Assembly: GCA_964549135.1 (NCBI GenBank)
Contig: CAZJUJ010000091.1
Location: 1-6,491, forward strand
Reading direction: 5' to 3'
From: RUG563 sp964549135
GTDB taxonomy: Bacteria > Bacillota > Clostridia > Christensenellales > Aristaeellaceae
DNA length: 6,491 nucleotides
Below are positions 6,028-6,491 of this stretch, piece after piece. The stretch's first letter is position 1; each line of letters begins with the position of its first letter. The position numbers were made by a program, and so were the translations under genes. Under the pieces are notes generated by a model. It was not told the DNA's origin, did no database searches, and saw only the letters and a list, made by a program, of their open reading frames with translations.

Positions 6028-6056
6028 GCGTATTTTTCCCCGTCCCGGTCAAAATA
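6028..6056 (+). promoter_or_regulatory. Candidate forespore (sigma-F/sigma-G) promoter of the first SASP gene
   Basis: GGTCAAAATA (6047-6056) matches the published sigma-F -10 consensus GGNRANANTW at all but one specified position. The overlapping CAAAATA is one mismatch from the sigma-G form CATNNTA. A -35 like GCGTA (6028-6032, against GYWTA) lies 14 bp upstream, slightly close. The ribosome binding site begins 17 bases after the -10. Position is right for a SASP gene, but the match is imperfect, so this is a candidate only. Confidence 0.4.
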
Positions 6057-6065
6057 GCATTGACC
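6047..6065 (+). repeat. Short inverted repeat over the SASP promoter -10 region
   Basis: GGTCAA (6047-6052) and TTGACC (6060-6065) are perfect inverted repeats around a 7-base centre. They cover the candidate -10 and the probable start site, where an operator could sit. At 6 bp this may also be chance. Confidence 0.45.
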
Positions 6066-6088
6066 TTGTTGAGGGAGGTGAAAAAGCA

Positions 6089-6304
6089 ATGAATCAGTCT
6101 GGCAGCCAATCCGGAAACCGCGTCAGCATCCCCGAGGCCCGGGCCGCCCTGGATAACATGAAATTTGAAATTGCCCGGGAATTGGGCATCAACTTCAAGC
6201 AGGGCTACAACGGCGATCTCAGCAGCCGGGAAAACGGCTATGTGGGCGGCTACATGGTCAAGCGTCTGATCGAACAGGCAGAGCAGCAGATGGCCGGAAA
6301 ATGA
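6089..6304 (+). CDS. Alpha/beta-type small acid-soluble spore protein (first copy)
   Basis: This 71-residue protein coats and protects DNA in the dormant spore and is later degraded to supply amino acids on germination. Both family regions are present: PEARAALDNMKFEIARELGIN (about 15-35), containing the germination-protease target around FEIA, and NGYVGGYMVKRLIEQAEQQMAG near the C-terminus. The middle part KQGYNGDLSSRENGYVGG is of clostridial type. The length is usual for the family. GGGAGGTG (6073-6080) lies eight bases before the ATG, so the start is firm. It is divergent from the xpt operon and followed 57 bases later by a second SASP gene in the same direction. Which numbered ssp gene it matches cannot be told. 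Confidence 0.95.
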   Translation: MNQSGSQSGNRVSIPEARAALDNMKFEIARELGINFKQGYNGDLSSRENGYVGGYMVKRLIEQAEQQMAGK

Positions 6305-6313
6305 TCCCGGCCG

Positions 6314-6322
6314 CCGTCCCGG
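6314..6322 (+). repeat. Nine-base element shared upstream of both SASP genes
   Basis: CCGTCCCGG occurs here and at 6040-6048, starting 48 and 49 bases before the start codons of the second and first SASP genes. The equal placement suggests either a retained piece of a duplicated upstream region or a shared promoter-zone element. The flanking bases differ, and no convincing -35 or -10 for the second gene was found, though CATCAAA at 6328-6334 is one mismatch from CATNNTA. Confidence 0.4.
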
Positions 6323-6361
6323 ATCCTCATCAAAAAAATGAAAAGCAGGAGTGAATGAATC

Positions 6362-6491
6362 ATGTATAACGCCAATAACAATGCCTCTTCTTCCGCCAAT
6401 TCCAACCGCGCCAATATCCCCGAAGCCCGGGCCGCCCTGGACAACATGAAATTCGAAATCGCCAGCGAGCTGGGCATCAACCTCAAGCAGG
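6362..6491 (+). CDS. Alpha/beta-type small acid-soluble spore protein (second copy, cut by window end)
   Basis: The first 43 codons of a second SASP are visible. The N-terminus (MYNANNNASSSANSNRAN) is Asn/Ser-rich and unlike the first copy, but from IPEARAALDNMKFEIASELGIN onward the proteins are nearly identical, including the germination-protease target FEIA. The DNA of this part differs from the first copy mainly at third positions, so the duplication is not recent. AGGAGTG (6347-6353) lies eight bases before the ATG. The gene presumably ends about 90-100 bases beyond the window. The two copies are offset by 288 bases. It could share the first gene's transcript or have its own forespore promoter. 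Confidence 0.93.
   Translation, partial: MYNANNNASSSANSNRANIPEARAALDNMKFEIASELGINLKQ

Noticed and set aside
6305..6361. Terminator between the two SASP genes
   Set aside because: GATCC and GGATC can pair over only 5 bp with a large loop, and the following run is A on this strand, not T.

Overview
The window looks like chromosomal DNA from a spore-forming member of the Clostridia. The clostridial-type BMP-family nucleoside transporter, the Xpt-type xanthine phosphoribosyltransferase and the two alpha/beta-type small acid-soluble spore proteins (SASPs) point there, as do strong GGAGG ribosome binding sites. The coding regions are GC-rich. I cannot name the genus from sequence alone; a gut-associated Christensenellales-like lineage is a guess.

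Layout, left to right. Positions 1-165 hold no gene but are very unusual in composition: a C/G-rich hairpin, a G-quadruplex-type G tract on the + strand, an A/T palindrome with a near-consensus + strand promoter, and an array of 11-bp repeats that runs into the stop codon of the last operon gene. Positions 166-5874 are one minus-strand operon, in transcription order xpt (xanthine phosphoribosyltransferase), the BMP-family substrate-binding lipoprotein-like protein, a double-domain ATPase, and two permeases. The last three genes overlap by ATGA. The ATPase most likely starts at a GTG at 3937, because a GGAGGG ribosome binding site lies just before it. A perfect sigma-A promoter layout (TTGCAA, 17 bp, TACAAT) precedes xpt, followed by a PurBox-like element inside an AU-rich hairpin. 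A 14-bp stem-loop lies between the binding-protein gene and the ATPase gene.

Positions 5875-6088 are a divergent regulatory region. Positions 6089-6491 carry two tandem SASP genes on the + strand, the second cut by the window edge.

How the genes work together (inference): the ABC transporter imports purine nucleosides or bases, and Xpt converts xanthine to XMP, so the operon is a purine uptake and salvage unit under probable purine control. The stem-loop would allow more binding protein than membrane components to be made. The spore genes are an independent unit, presumably read in the forespore. I found no clearly new system. The strangest stretch is the quadruplex-prone, repeat-rich 3' end of the operon at 1-165.
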